Positions 1 through 7,882 of a DNA stretch of 64,000 nucleotides are shown one piece after another. The notes under the pieces were generated by a model. The model made no database searches. It saw nothing but the letters and a program-made list of their open reading frames with translations, and was not told the origin of the DNA. The DNA is taken from contig NZ_FONQ01000008.1 in assembly GCF_900112975.1 (NCBI RefSeq), forward strand, positions 94,485 through 158,484. Reading direction: 5' to 3'. The translations under genes were made by a program, and so were the position numbers. Position 1 is the first letter of the stretch, and every line of letters begins with the position of its first letter. The stretch is from Flavobacterium xueshanense. GTDB taxonomy: Bacteria; Bacteroidota; Bacteroidia; Flavobacteriales; Flavobacteriaceae.

Positions 1-1
1 T

Positions 2-1798
2 GATAAATCTTTGGCTTCTCAGGGCAATACCACTTTTAAAAAAGAATACCCTTTAGAACAATCCTCAGAAAACATTAAAGATGTTCTGGCTCCATTTTTC
101 AACATCAGCAAAGAGAAACCAAATGTTGTTTTTATAATTGTCGAAGGACTTGGTAGTGATTTTACGGATGATGGTGACTACAAAGGTTTCACGCCTTACC
201 TGGATTCGTTGACATCGAAATCCCTTTATTGGGAGAATTTCGTAAGTACTGCTGGTAGAACATTTGGCGCACTGCCCTCGTTATTAGGTTCGTTGCCTTT
301 TGGCGAAAATGGCTTTATGGAATTGAATCCGTTACCCAAACACAATTCACTTATCAGTATACTGAAATCAAACGGGTACACTACCAATTATTTTTGTGGT
401 GATGAATCCAGTTTTGACAGAAAAAGTAATTTCTTAGAATACAATGGTATCGATAAAATAATAGATATTAATAAATTTGGCCCTGGATACGTTAAAACAA
501 AAGAAAATGCCGGTGGATTTTCATGGGGTTATCCCGATGCTGAAATATATCGTAAAGCATTAACTGAGTTACAAGATAACAAGCAACCCAGGCTGGATAT
601 TATAATGACCCTTACCAATCACGAACCATTTGATTTCCCTTCGAAAAAAGTGTACTTAGAAAAAGTGGAACACATTTTAAAAACCAAATCATATTTTGAA
701 AGAAACAAACTAAATGAATACAAAGACATATTTGCCTGTTTGTTGTACACGGATAATTCTATCCAAAATTTCATGGAAGCCTATGCTAAAAGACCTGATT
801 ATGTAAATACCATTTTTATAATTACAGGTGATCATAGGCTAATTCCGGTGCCGCTAAAAGATAATTTATCGCGTTTTCATGTTCCTTTTTACATTTATAG
901 CCCCATGCTGAAGAAAACGGCAAAATTCAAATCTATTTCTTCACACAGTGATGTAACGCCAAGTTTAGTTTCTTTCTTAACCAATAATTACAAATTCAAT
1001 GTATCAGAAAAAACAACCTGGCTTGGTCAGGGACTTGACACTGTGAGACAATTTAGAAATATTCACAATATTCCGTTGATGCGATACAAAGGAAGCATCA
1101 ATGATTATATTTATAAAGATTATTTCTATTCTGATGGGAATTTGTTTAAAATTGATGAAAATTTCAATCTGAGTGAAACGGACAACGATATGACGGAAAC
1201 GGTAAGTAGTTCTTTCACAGATTTTAAAAAATTAAATGCCTATTTGACTACAAAAAACAAAATCACCAACGCTGCTTCAAGCTTTATGAAACCTACATAT
1301 ACGTTTACTGCTGAAGAATTTTCGACCATTAAGAAATTAACAAAAGGATTGGATCACGACCACATATTCTTTTTAGCAAGAGATTTAGCATTCAAAAAAG
1401 AGCGCGAAAAAGCACTATTATTATGCAATTATATTCTGAATGACCTTCCTAATTATGGCGACGTCAGAACTCTGAAAGGGCGAATATTAGCTTGGGATGG
1501 CGATTATAAAAATGCGGAAAAAGAATTATTGGAAGTAATCAACAGAACCCCTTTTTTTGGTGATTCCTATTTAGCGCTGATTGATGTGTATTGGTGGTCA
1601 AACCAAAATAAAAAAGCAGTGGCTATTGGCAAACAAGCATTAGACAATCAAATAAATGATGCCGAATTGGGTTATAAATTGGCTCAAGCATACCAAAGAA
1701 CGAACAACCTTGTCAAATCTAATAAGATTATTGATAGTATCATTAAAAAATATCCCAAAAACAATGACTACCTAAATTTTAAAAAATCTTTAAAATAA
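2..1798 (+). CDS. LTA synthase/sulfatase-like membrane protein with C-terminal TPRs (5' end cut by window)
   Basis: The reading frame is open from the first bases, so the true start and probably the N-terminal membrane helices lie upstream; the TTG at 11 is only an internal codon. Residues 38-340 (numbered from that TTG) match the alkaline-phosphatase/sulfatase fold of LtaS/MdoB-type phosphoglycerol transferases: NVVFIIVEGLGSD carries a metal ligand, TAGRTFGALPS holds the likely nucleophile Thr84, and LTNHEPF and TGDHRL are later metal-site motifs. From about residue 465 the protein turns into TPR-like helices. By family knowledge it would transfer a phospho-substituent to an envelope polymer or lipid; the substrate is unknown. 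Its TPR part resembles that of the YaiO protein at 3732, suggesting related roles. Confidence 0.8.
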   Translation, partial: DKSLASQGNTTFKKEYPLEQSSENIKDVLAPFFNISKEKPNVVFIIVEGLGSDFTDDGDYKGFTPYLDSLTSKSLYWENFVSTAGRTFGALPSLLGSLPFGENGFMELNPLPKHNSLISILKSNGYTTNYFCGDESSFDRKSNFLEYNGIDKIIDINKFGPGYVKTKENAGGFSWGYPDAEIYRKALTELQDNKQPRLDIIMTLTNHEPFDFPSKKVYLEKVEHILKTKSYFERNKLNEYKDIFACLLYTDNSIQNFMEAYAKRPDYVNTIFIITGDHRLIPVPLKDNLSRFHVPFYIYSPMLKKTAKFKSISSHSDVTPSLVSFLTNNYKFNVSEKTTWLGQGLDTVRQFRNIHNIPLMRYKGSINDYIYKDYFYSDGNLFKIDENFNLSETDNDMTETVSSSFTDFKKLNAYLTTKNKITNAASSFMKPTYTFTAEEFSTIKKLTKGLDHDHIFFLARDLAFKKEREKALLLCNYILNDLPNYGDVRTLKGRILAWDGDYKNAEKELLEVINRTPFFGDSYLALIDVYWWSNQNKKAVAIGKQALDNQINDAELGYKLAQAYQRTNNLVKSNKIIDSIIKKYPKNNDYLNFKKSLK

Positions 1799-1887
1799 AT
1801 TTAAATTATGCGATATATTAATACGTTAAATATCAGAAATTAACTTTATGTAATTATCTGCAACTAAATAAAAAATAATAACAAGAA

Positions 1888-2445
1888 ATGATAAAAAAAT
1901 AAAAAACGTCAATAGCATTTACAAAAAATTTATTTGTTGTTGTCGCAATTACAAAAACCAGCAGAAATACAGAAATTGAAATTTGTAAATATATCCCTTA
2001 AGGGGAAAACAAAATTATTGTTGAATTTGGCATGGGACATGGAAATATTACAAGAGAAATTCTAAATAATATCTCTTGCACTTCAAAAGTATTTGCTTTT
2101 GAAGTTAACAAAGATTTTTGTAAACAAGTGGAAAGTGAAATATCGGATAGCAGATTAGTAATAATTAATGATGGCGCCGAAAACATAAAAAAGCACATCA
2201 ATGAAAATATTGATTCTGTGATTGGATCAATAACTTTTTCCTTTTTTTCAAAAGAAAAGGGAATGGGAATGGGAATAATTCAGGATTCGTACGATAAATT
2301 AGTGGATAACGCGTATTTTAGTCAGGTTTTATAAATAAAGTTTAATTTTAAAAAATTTGAACAAATCTTTAATTAGTGTTCCATAAAGTCCATAAAAAAC
2401 ACTCCCACAGAATATATTTTTCATTGCAAAAAAGAATGTAATTAA
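1888..2445 (+). pseudogene. SAM-dependent (phospholipid N-methyltransferase-like) methyltransferase, decayed
   Basis: One frame reads as a whole methyltransferase from ATG 1888 to TAA 2443, interrupted by four in-frame stops: TAA 1900, TAA 1999, TAA 2332 and TAG 2374. Between the stops, family-like sequence continues: KNLFVVVAITKTSRNTEIE before, motif I IVEFGMGHGNIT (the SAM-binding glycine loop) in the middle, then EVNKDFC, VIGSITFSFFSKEKG, and KFNFKKFEQIFN plus TPTEYIFHCKKE at the end. The total length (about 185 codons) matches this class of enzyme. The longest stop-free part with an ATG is 2032-2334. No frameshift is needed to join the pieces, so decay seems to have gone by point mutation only. 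It is very unlikely to make an active enzyme. Confidence 0.8.
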
Positions 2446-2546
2446 CATTTTTATAAAAAAAGGAAATAGGAATAAAATTAAAGAAACTATCTTGGCAAAC
2501 AAGTTTAAAATATATCAAAAAACACAATCTTACTTTTAAAATAAAT

Positions 2547-3659
2547 ATGGGAAATAATTACAAAATTAAGTCAACACTCTTATTCTTATATCTTTGGTTA
2601 TGCATTGGATTCCCTTTGGGTTTGTGGATATTATTAGCAGGACCGTCAAAATGGATGGCCGAATATGCGCGTTCAACAGATATGGAAGTCTCCAAAGAAA
2701 ATATTTTAGGAAAACTGATTATCATCGTTTATGTAATTGTTGCTTTTTTACTGGCACTTTTCTTTAAAAGAATAATAAAAAAATCAGAAAACAAAGCTGT
2801 TAAATTGTTTATCCCGGGAATATTAACGTTGATTCTTATAACTTCAGTCTACATTTTTAGTTTTAACCCTCAATGGCTCATAAGCTATTCTGGAGAAACT
2901 GCAACAAAAAATTTAAAAACCCGAGAAGATCAATATAAACAGCTGGAATTTGTTTATGGTTCCTATCCAAATGAAGAAATGATAAAATCCCTCAAGGAAA
3001 AAGGATACGACGGAATAATAACATTGCTGCATGAAATGGTAATTCCAGCAGAACCTGCTTTGCTTAAAGACGAAAATGAACTTGCTAAAAAATACGGTAT
3101 CAAGTTAATTAATATGCCGATGATGCCTTGGATTTCGGAAAATGGGAAAATTCTGCAAGATGCGAAGAAGTTTATTGAAAAGGAGAAAGGACTTTATTAT
3201 GTACATTGCTATCTGGGGCGCGACAGGGTAAATATTTTTAAATCAGCCGCAAAAAAATTCGGTGTTAAAACCAGTTCAAAAGAAAGAACGAAAATTCGCA
3301 AAATAGAAGACCTGCCTACTTGGACCAGGGGGAATTATTTTAAATTGGAAGAAGGAGTTTATTTAACGCCATACCCGACTGATGATGAATACACCATGTT
3401 TGTTCTAAACGACTATTTCAAAACTGTGATTTCGCTGCTTGACAATAATGTACCAGACAACCAACCATGGATTACCAAAGAAGAAAAGCTTCTTTCAGAT
3501 CACGCAACGAATTACGTGCATTATCCATTTACTCAAACTATTAATCAAAAGGATTTGGAGGCGTTAAAAAAATTGATTAATTCAAAGGAAAAACCAATGC
3601 TTTTACATGGATTCCTGACAAATGATGAGATGTCAAAATTTATTATCAGTAATTATTAA
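2547..3659 (+). CDS. Membrane-anchored CX5R (dual-specificity/tyrosine) phosphatase-like protein
   Basis: 370 residues. The first 120 hold three hydrophobic segments (about 11-35, 54-73 and 93-113), followed by a soluble domain. The sequence YYVHCYLGRDR contains the Cys-X5-Arg signature loop of cysteine phosphatases (Cys221, Arg227), preceded by a region like dual-specificity phosphatases (YDGIITLLHEM). A second, degenerate copy of the fold may follow: DDEYTMFVLNDYF, then LLHGFLTND, which has lost the Cys. I infer a membrane-bound phosphatase facing the cytoplasm; the substrate is unknown. It lies between a decayed methyltransferase and YaiO in a stretch that looks inserted (see the remnant at 3685-3735). 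The loop lacks the usual Ser/Thr after the Arg, so activity is uncertain. Confidence 0.65.
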   Translation: MGNNYKIKSTLLFLYLWLCIGFPLGLWILLAGPSKWMAEYARSTDMEVSKENILGKLIIIVYVIVAFLLALFFKRIIKKSENKAVKLFIPGILTLILITSVYIFSFNPQWLISYSGETATKNLKTREDQYKQLEFVYGSYPNEEMIKSLKEKGYDGIITLLHEMVIPAEPALLKDENELAKKYGIKLINMPMMPWISENGKILQDAKKFIEKEKGLYYVHCYLGRDRVNIFKSAAKKFGVKTSSKERTKIRKIEDLPTWTRGNYFKLEEGVYLTPYPTDDEYTMFVLNDYFKTVISLLDNNVPDNQPWITKEEKLLSDHATNYVHYPFTQTINQKDLEALKKLINSKEKPMLLHGFLTNDEMSKFIISNY

Positions 3660-3684
3660 AAAGAGTTTGCGTCATAGTACGACA

Positions 3685-3735
3685 CATCCTGAAAACAGCG
3701 AATACTCAAATTTTAAAAAATCCTTAAAAAAATGA
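3685..3735 (+). pseudogene. Remnant 3' end of a TPR protein paralogous to the gene ending at 1798
   Basis: Read in the frame ending at TGA 3733-3735, these 16 codons give HPENSEYSNFKKSLKK, nearly the same as the C-terminus of the first gene (YPKNNDYLNFKKSLK). There is no intact gene in front of it. The stop overlaps the ATG of the yaiO-like gene (ATGA), the usual sign of translational coupling, so yaiO once followed directly on a TPR gene whose body has been lost or displaced. Confidence 0.65.
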
Positions 3736-4997
3736 TGGCGAAAATAATTATAAAACTAACTTTTATGGTCGTATTATTTGGCAGCTTTCAAGTGTCCGGA
3801 CAAGAAATTAAATTTGATGGTGATCCGGATGCTTCTTTCGAAAATGCCCGTAATCTCGCCTTCAACCTTAAACGGAAACAAGCGCAGGATACCTTATTAT
3901 TTATCCTGACAAAATATCCTGATTACCATGATGTAAGATCATTTTTGGCAACGACATACTCTTGGGACGGTGAATATAAAAAAGCCAGAAAAGAATTTAA
4001 TTATGTTCTGGAGAAAGACAAAGAAAATAAAACTATTTGGATGGCAGCCATAAAAAATGAATTGTGGGGTGACTTGCCGTATGCAGCAATAGAAATGACA
4101 AATAACGCGTTAAAAACATTCCCTAATGACTCCGAGTTATTGTTATTGAAAGCAAGTGCGGAAGAAAATACAAATAATCCATTAGAAGCATTAAGCACGA
4201 TTCAATTAGTGTTGGATCAAAATCCTGACGACCAGAAAGCCAAAGATTATAAAGCGACTTTAAACAATGGCTTGAGCCGAAATGCGATTGGAATAACCTC
4301 TTCGGTAGATATTTATTCCGATGTTTTTGATCCAATGCAGTACTATGCGTTGACGTACAGGCGACAAACAAAATATGGAAGTATTATAGGAAGAGTAAAT
4401 TTCAATAGGAGATTCAACGAAAATGGATTGCAATATGAAGTGGATTTGTACCCAAAAATTGCAAAAGGACTGTACGCCTATGTAAATGTTGGTATTGCTA
4501 ATACTTTTCTGTTTCCTGACATAAAATATGGTGCTGAATTATTCAAATCATTGCCTAAAAGCTTCGAAGTTTCATTGGGATTCCGAACCTTAAAGTATAG
4601 TACTACCACCAATATCTACACGGGATCAATAGGCTGGTACACCGGAAATAGTTATTTATCGTTTCGTCCCTATTTTACTCCAGGAGAAACAGGAATTAGC
4701 AAATCCGGGACTTTAACCTATCGAAAATACCGAAGTGATGCTGATAATTATTTAGGTGTAGCTGTCAGTGTGGGTTTTTCACCGGAAATTAATCAATTCA
4801 ATATCAATGAAAATGCATCCAAATTTGTTGATTTAGAATCTCAGAGAATCAATCTGGGCTATTATTTTACCTCTGCAAATAAACAGAACGCCTGGGGTGC
4901 ACAATTTGCGGTTTCACACCAAGAAATAATATTTGACCAAGGGAATTTCTTTTGGATTTATTCCTTAGCTGTTTCGTGGGATTTAAAATTTAAATAA
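3732..4997 (+). CDS. YaiO family TPR/outer-membrane beta-barrel protein
   Basis: 421 residues. A signal peptide (about 1-23, ending VSGQ) is followed by TPR-like helices at about 30-175 and then by a domain rich in alternating aromatic and polar beta strands to the C-terminus (SLAVSWDLKFK), as in the YaiO family: periplasmic TPRs plus a C-terminal barrel. The TPR motif DVRSFLATTYSWDGEYKKA closely matches DVRTLKGRILAWDGDYKNA in the sulfatase-like gene at the window start. Family members sit in surface-polysaccharide loci; a role in moving or modifying an envelope polymer is inference. ATG 3732 is chosen since it overlaps the stop of the upstream remnant; ATG 3735 would give a protein one residue shorter. 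Confidence 0.8.
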   Translation: MMAKIIIKLTFMVVLFGSFQVSGQEIKFDGDPDASFENARNLAFNLKRKQAQDTLLFILTKYPDYHDVRSFLATTYSWDGEYKKARKEFNYVLEKDKENKTIWMAAIKNELWGDLPYAAIEMTNNALKTFPNDSELLLLKASAEENTNNPLEALSTIQLVLDQNPDDQKAKDYKATLNNGLSRNAIGITSSVDIYSDVFDPMQYYALTYRRQTKYGSIIGRVNFNRRFNENGLQYEVDLYPKIAKGLYAYVNVGIANTFLFPDIKYGAELFKSLPKSFEVSLGFRTLKYSTTTNIYTGSIGWYTGNSYLSFRPYFTPGETGISKSGTLTYRKYRSDADNYLGVAVSVGFSPEINQFNINENASKFVDLESQRINLGYYFTSANKQNAWGAQFAVSHQEIIFDQGNFFWIYSLAVSWDLKFK

Positions 4998-5064
4998 AAT
5001 AGTGCAAAACAAATTGCTCGTTCCTTGAATAGAGTAGATTTTATAGTTTTACTTTCAAAAAGAC

Positions 5065-5072
5065 TATCTTTG
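5065..5072 (+). promoter_or_regulatory. -7 box TATCTTTG for the DEAD-box helicase gene
   Basis: TATCTTTG fits the Bacteroidota -7 consensus TAnnTTTG and ends 16 bases before ATG 5089. No clear TTG -33 element is seen. Confidence 0.55.
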
Positions 5073-5088
5073 CAAAAAATTTAAGCAA

Positions 5089-6441
5089 ATGACTACTTTT
5101 GAGCAATTCAACCTTCCTAAATCCGTACAAAAAGCGATTGACGATTTAGGATTTACAACACCCACTCCTATTCAAGAAAAAACCTTTTCTGTGATAATGT
5201 CCGGAAGAGATATGATGGGAATCGCTCAAACGGGTACCGGTAAAACATTTGCTTACCTATTGCCTTTATTAAAATTATATAAATTCACACCCGGACATAC
5301 TCCAAAAATAGTTATTCTGGTTCCTACTCGCGAACTTGTAGTTCAAGTAGTTGAGGAAGTAGAAAAACTGACAAAATACATGTCGGTTCGAACTATTGGG
5401 ATTTTTGGTGGTGTCAATATTAATACTCAAAAAACGACTGTTTATCAAGGTTGCGACATACTGGTGGGAACTCCGGGAAGAATCATGGACTTAACGCTGG
5501 ACAATGTAATTCGTTTTGAAGAAATGCAAAAGCTGGTCATCGATGAGTTTGATGAAATGCTTAATTTAGGATTTCGTACCCAACTAACAGCTATCTTAGC
5601 GATGATGCCTAAAAAACGTCAAAACATCCTTTTTTCCGCTACAATGACCGATGAAGTAGATGCAATTTTGAATGATTATTTTGATTATCCAGAAGAAGTT
5701 ACACTTTCGGCATCAGGAACTCCATTGGAAAATATCAAACAATTATCCTACAAGGTTCCTAATTTCAATACCAAAATAAACCTTCTAAAACACTTGTTGC
5801 AAAGCAACGAAGACATGAGTCGTGTTCTGGTATTTGTCAATAATAAAAAGATTTCGGATATGGTTCTCGAACGAATCGAGGAAGATTTTGATAGTCAGTT
5901 TGGAGTAATTCACTCTAATAAATCACAAAATTATCGTTTGAGCACGATGGCTTCCTTTCAAGAAGGAAATTTACGTGGTCTGATTACTACTGATATTATG
6001 GCCAGAGGTTTAGACATTTCGAATATTACCCACGTTATCAATTTCGAAATGCCCGAAATGCCTGAACTGTATATGCACAGAATTGGTAGAACTGGTCGTG
6101 CTGATGCTTCAGGAATCGCCATAAGTTTTATCGCGCCACGTGAGGAAGAATTTAAAGTGGAGGTTGAAGTACTTATGAATATGGAATTGGCGATTGAGCC
6201 TTTCCCGGAAAGCGTTGAAGTTTCATCCAAATTAATCGAGCCTGAAAAAGACAGACAACCGATTAAGTTTATGATGAAAAAACAGAAACTTGACGGAGAT
6301 GGTGCTTTTCAAGAGAAAAGTAAAAAGAATAAGAAAGTCAATTTGGGAGGACCTGGTGTTACCAAGAAAAAAACACACGGTTCTGTAAACAGAAACATGC
6401 TAAAAACCAGAGACAAAAAGAGAAAAGACAAGAACAAATAA
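5089..6441 (+). CDS. DEAD-box-type ATP-dependent RNA helicase with motif II DEFD
   Basis: 450 residues with the full helicase core: Q motif (PTPIQEK, about 25-31), Walker A AQTGTGKT (about 47-54), PTRELV, TPGRI, SAT in FSATMTDE, and HRIGRTGRA near 330. Motif II, normally DEAD, reads DEFD (Asp152-Asp155). The Asp-Glu pair and the last Asp remain, so ATP hydrolysis may be kept, but the small Ala is replaced by Phe. The tail after about 375 is basic and Lys-rich (KKTHGSVNRN), as in RNA-binding extensions. Function in RNA remodelling is inferred from the family. It ends at a terminator shared with the convergent lactonase gene. Confidence 0.9.
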   Translation: MTTFEQFNLPKSVQKAIDDLGFTTPTPIQEKTFSVIMSGRDMMGIAQTGTGKTFAYLLPLLKLYKFTPGHTPKIVILVPTRELVVQVVEEVEKLTKYMSVRTIGIFGGVNINTQKTTVYQGCDILVGTPGRIMDLTLDNVIRFEEMQKLVIDEFDEMLNLGFRTQLTAILAMMPKKRQNILFSATMTDEVDAILNDYFDYPEEVTLSASGTPLENIKQLSYKVPNFNTKINLLKHLLQSNEDMSRVLVFVNNKKISDMVLERIEEDFDSQFGVIHSNKSQNYRLSTMASFQEGNLRGLITTDIMARGLDISNITHVINFEMPEMPELYMHRIGRTGRADASGIAISFIAPREEEFKVEVEVLMNMELAIEPFPESVEVSSKLIEPEKDRQPIKFMMKKQKLDGDGAFQEKSKKNKKVNLGGPGVTKKKTHGSVNRNMLKTRDKKRKDKNK

Positions 6442-6520
6442 CGATCAGTATTCCGTTTTTAGTATTCCGTTTCTTTGTCCTCATTTTTTTCTGAACTTGG
6501 AAGACAAAAAACAAAAAGTA

Positions 6521-6561
6521 AATAAGGGTTGGAAAATAAAAATTATTTTTCAACCCTTTTT
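6521..6561. terminator. Bidirectional terminator between convergent genes
   Basis: AAGGGTTGGAAAATAA and TTATTTTTCAACCCTTTTT form a hairpin with an A-run on one side and a T-run on the other, placed between the stops at 6441 (+) and 6588 (-). Confidence 0.75.
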
Positions 6562-6587
6562 CTGTAAATTTTATTGAATATTTAAGT

Positions 6588-7700
6588 TTAATTCTTTGTA
6601 AAAACCAAACAAACCGGAGAACACAACGCAATCTTTTTACCAGTATCAATAAGCAAACCCGTCTTTTTATTTCTCTTAAAAATTACAACATCATTTGTAA
6701 ATTGATGTGCTACCAAAAGAAAATTTCCGCTTGGATCAATGGCAAAATTTCTAGGTCCTTTTCCTAAAGTGCTGGTTTGTCCATTCAATTGTAATTTTCC
6801 GTTTTTTAGAATTTTAAAAATTGTAATATTATTGGCTTCCCCGCGATTAGAAGCATATAAAAACTTTCCGTCCGGCGAAATATGGATATCCGCAGCACTA
6901 AAATTCCCTTTGAAGTCTTTTGATAGAATCGTGGTTTCATCAATCTTTTTTAATGTTCCGTTTGAGTAACTAAATACGGTTAAAGCTCCGTCAAGTTCTT
7001 GTAATAGATAAACAAATTTCCCGTCTTTACTGAACGTCAAATGTCTTGGTCCACTTCCAGATTTCACTGAAATGCTATCTTTTATTTCTAAAACAGTACT
7101 TGTAGCATTAGGATTGTAAGCATACGAATACACTTTGTCATTACCTAAATCACTGGACAAAACAAACTTTTTATCTGGAGAAAAACCAACCATGTGCGCA
7201 TGAGGACCTTTTTGTCTTTGCGCATTAGTCCCTTTTCCATAATGTTGTACAAGTTGCTTTGCTTCAGCAAGACTTCCGTCGTTATTTTTACTAAAAACGG
7301 AGATATTCCCGCCAGAATAGTTTGCAACAATTACATTTTTGTCATCGTTTATAATGTAACAAGGATTAGCACCTTTTGAACTTTGTTTGTTAATTAAGTT
7401 TAATTTTCCACTCGATGGATTGTAATTAAAAGAACTTACGGTACTTTCAGCCCCAAATTCATTCACGGAATAAACAAAATTATTATCTTTTGAAACCGCC
7501 ATATAGCTTGGATTTATAACCTTTTCAGTCGCATTTTTAAAACTGAAATCACCTGTCTTTGAATCAAATTCATACACATAAATTCCTTTACTATCGCAGC
7601 TTTGGGTATAGGTTCCAATCAGTAGATTGAATTTATTTTTTTGTGCTTGAACACTTGTAAAAATGAAAATTAATAGAACAACAGCAAATGGTTTTTTCAT
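6588..7700 (-). CDS. Secreted lactonase family (6-phosphogluconolactonase-like) beta-propeller
   Basis: From the ATG at 7700 the protein is 370 residues and begins with a signal peptide (MKKPFAVVLLIFIFTSVQAQ). The body is a row of seven-blade-propeller motifs typical of YbhE/Pgl-type lactonases: LLIGTYT at the start, GANPCYI, QKGPHAHMVGFSPD, SGPRHLTFSKDGKF and KGPRNFAIDPSGNFLLVA. The family hydrolyses 6-phosphogluconolactone or other sugar lactones; with an export signal a periplasmic sugar-lactone role is more likely than pentose-phosphate metabolism. An in-frame ATG at 7733 would put a non-signal sequence in front, so 7700 is preferred. Confidence 0.82.
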   Translation of the reverse strand: MKKPFAVVLLIFIFTSVQAQKNKFNLLIGTYTQSCDSKGIYVYEFDSKTGDFSFKNATEKVINPSYMAVSKDNNFVYSVNEFGAESTVSSFNYNPSSGKLNLINKQSSKGANPCYIINDDKNVIVANYSGGNISVFSKNNDGSLAEAKQLVQHYGKGTNAQRQKGPHAHMVGFSPDKKFVLSSDLGNDKVYSYAYNPNATSTVLEIKDSISVKSGSGPRHLTFSKDGKFVYLLQELDGALTVFSYSNGTLKKIDETTILSKDFKGNFSAADIHISPDGKFLYASNRGEANNITIFKILKNGKLQLNGQTSTLGKGPRNFAIDPSGNFLLVAHQFTNDVVIFKRNKKTGLLIDTGKKIALCSPVCLVFTKN

Positions 7701-7812
7701 GTTTTTAAATTTTATTGTAAAGCTAAAATACACATTATATTCAGAAAGAATTTCAATTGTTTATTCCTTTTAAAAATTATAACAACTTCATCTAAAACTG
7801 TCAACAAATTTG

Positions 7813-7820
7813 TATTTTTG
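7813..7820 (+). promoter_or_regulatory. -7 box TATTTTTG for the batA-like gene
   Basis: A TAnnTTTG match 62 bases before ATG 7883. The leader contains a perfect hairpin, TTCAATG-AATTC-CATTGAA (7831-7849). Confidence 0.4.
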
Positions 7821-7882
7821 ACTCACGAAATTCAATGAATTCCATTGAAAACGAAATCCAGTGAAGTAAACTCAAGCTCAGA

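Noticed and set aside
1888..2445. Reassigned stop codon (genetic code change)
   Set aside because: Other genes in the window end normally at TAA, TAG and TGA, and the pattern is limited to decayed genes.
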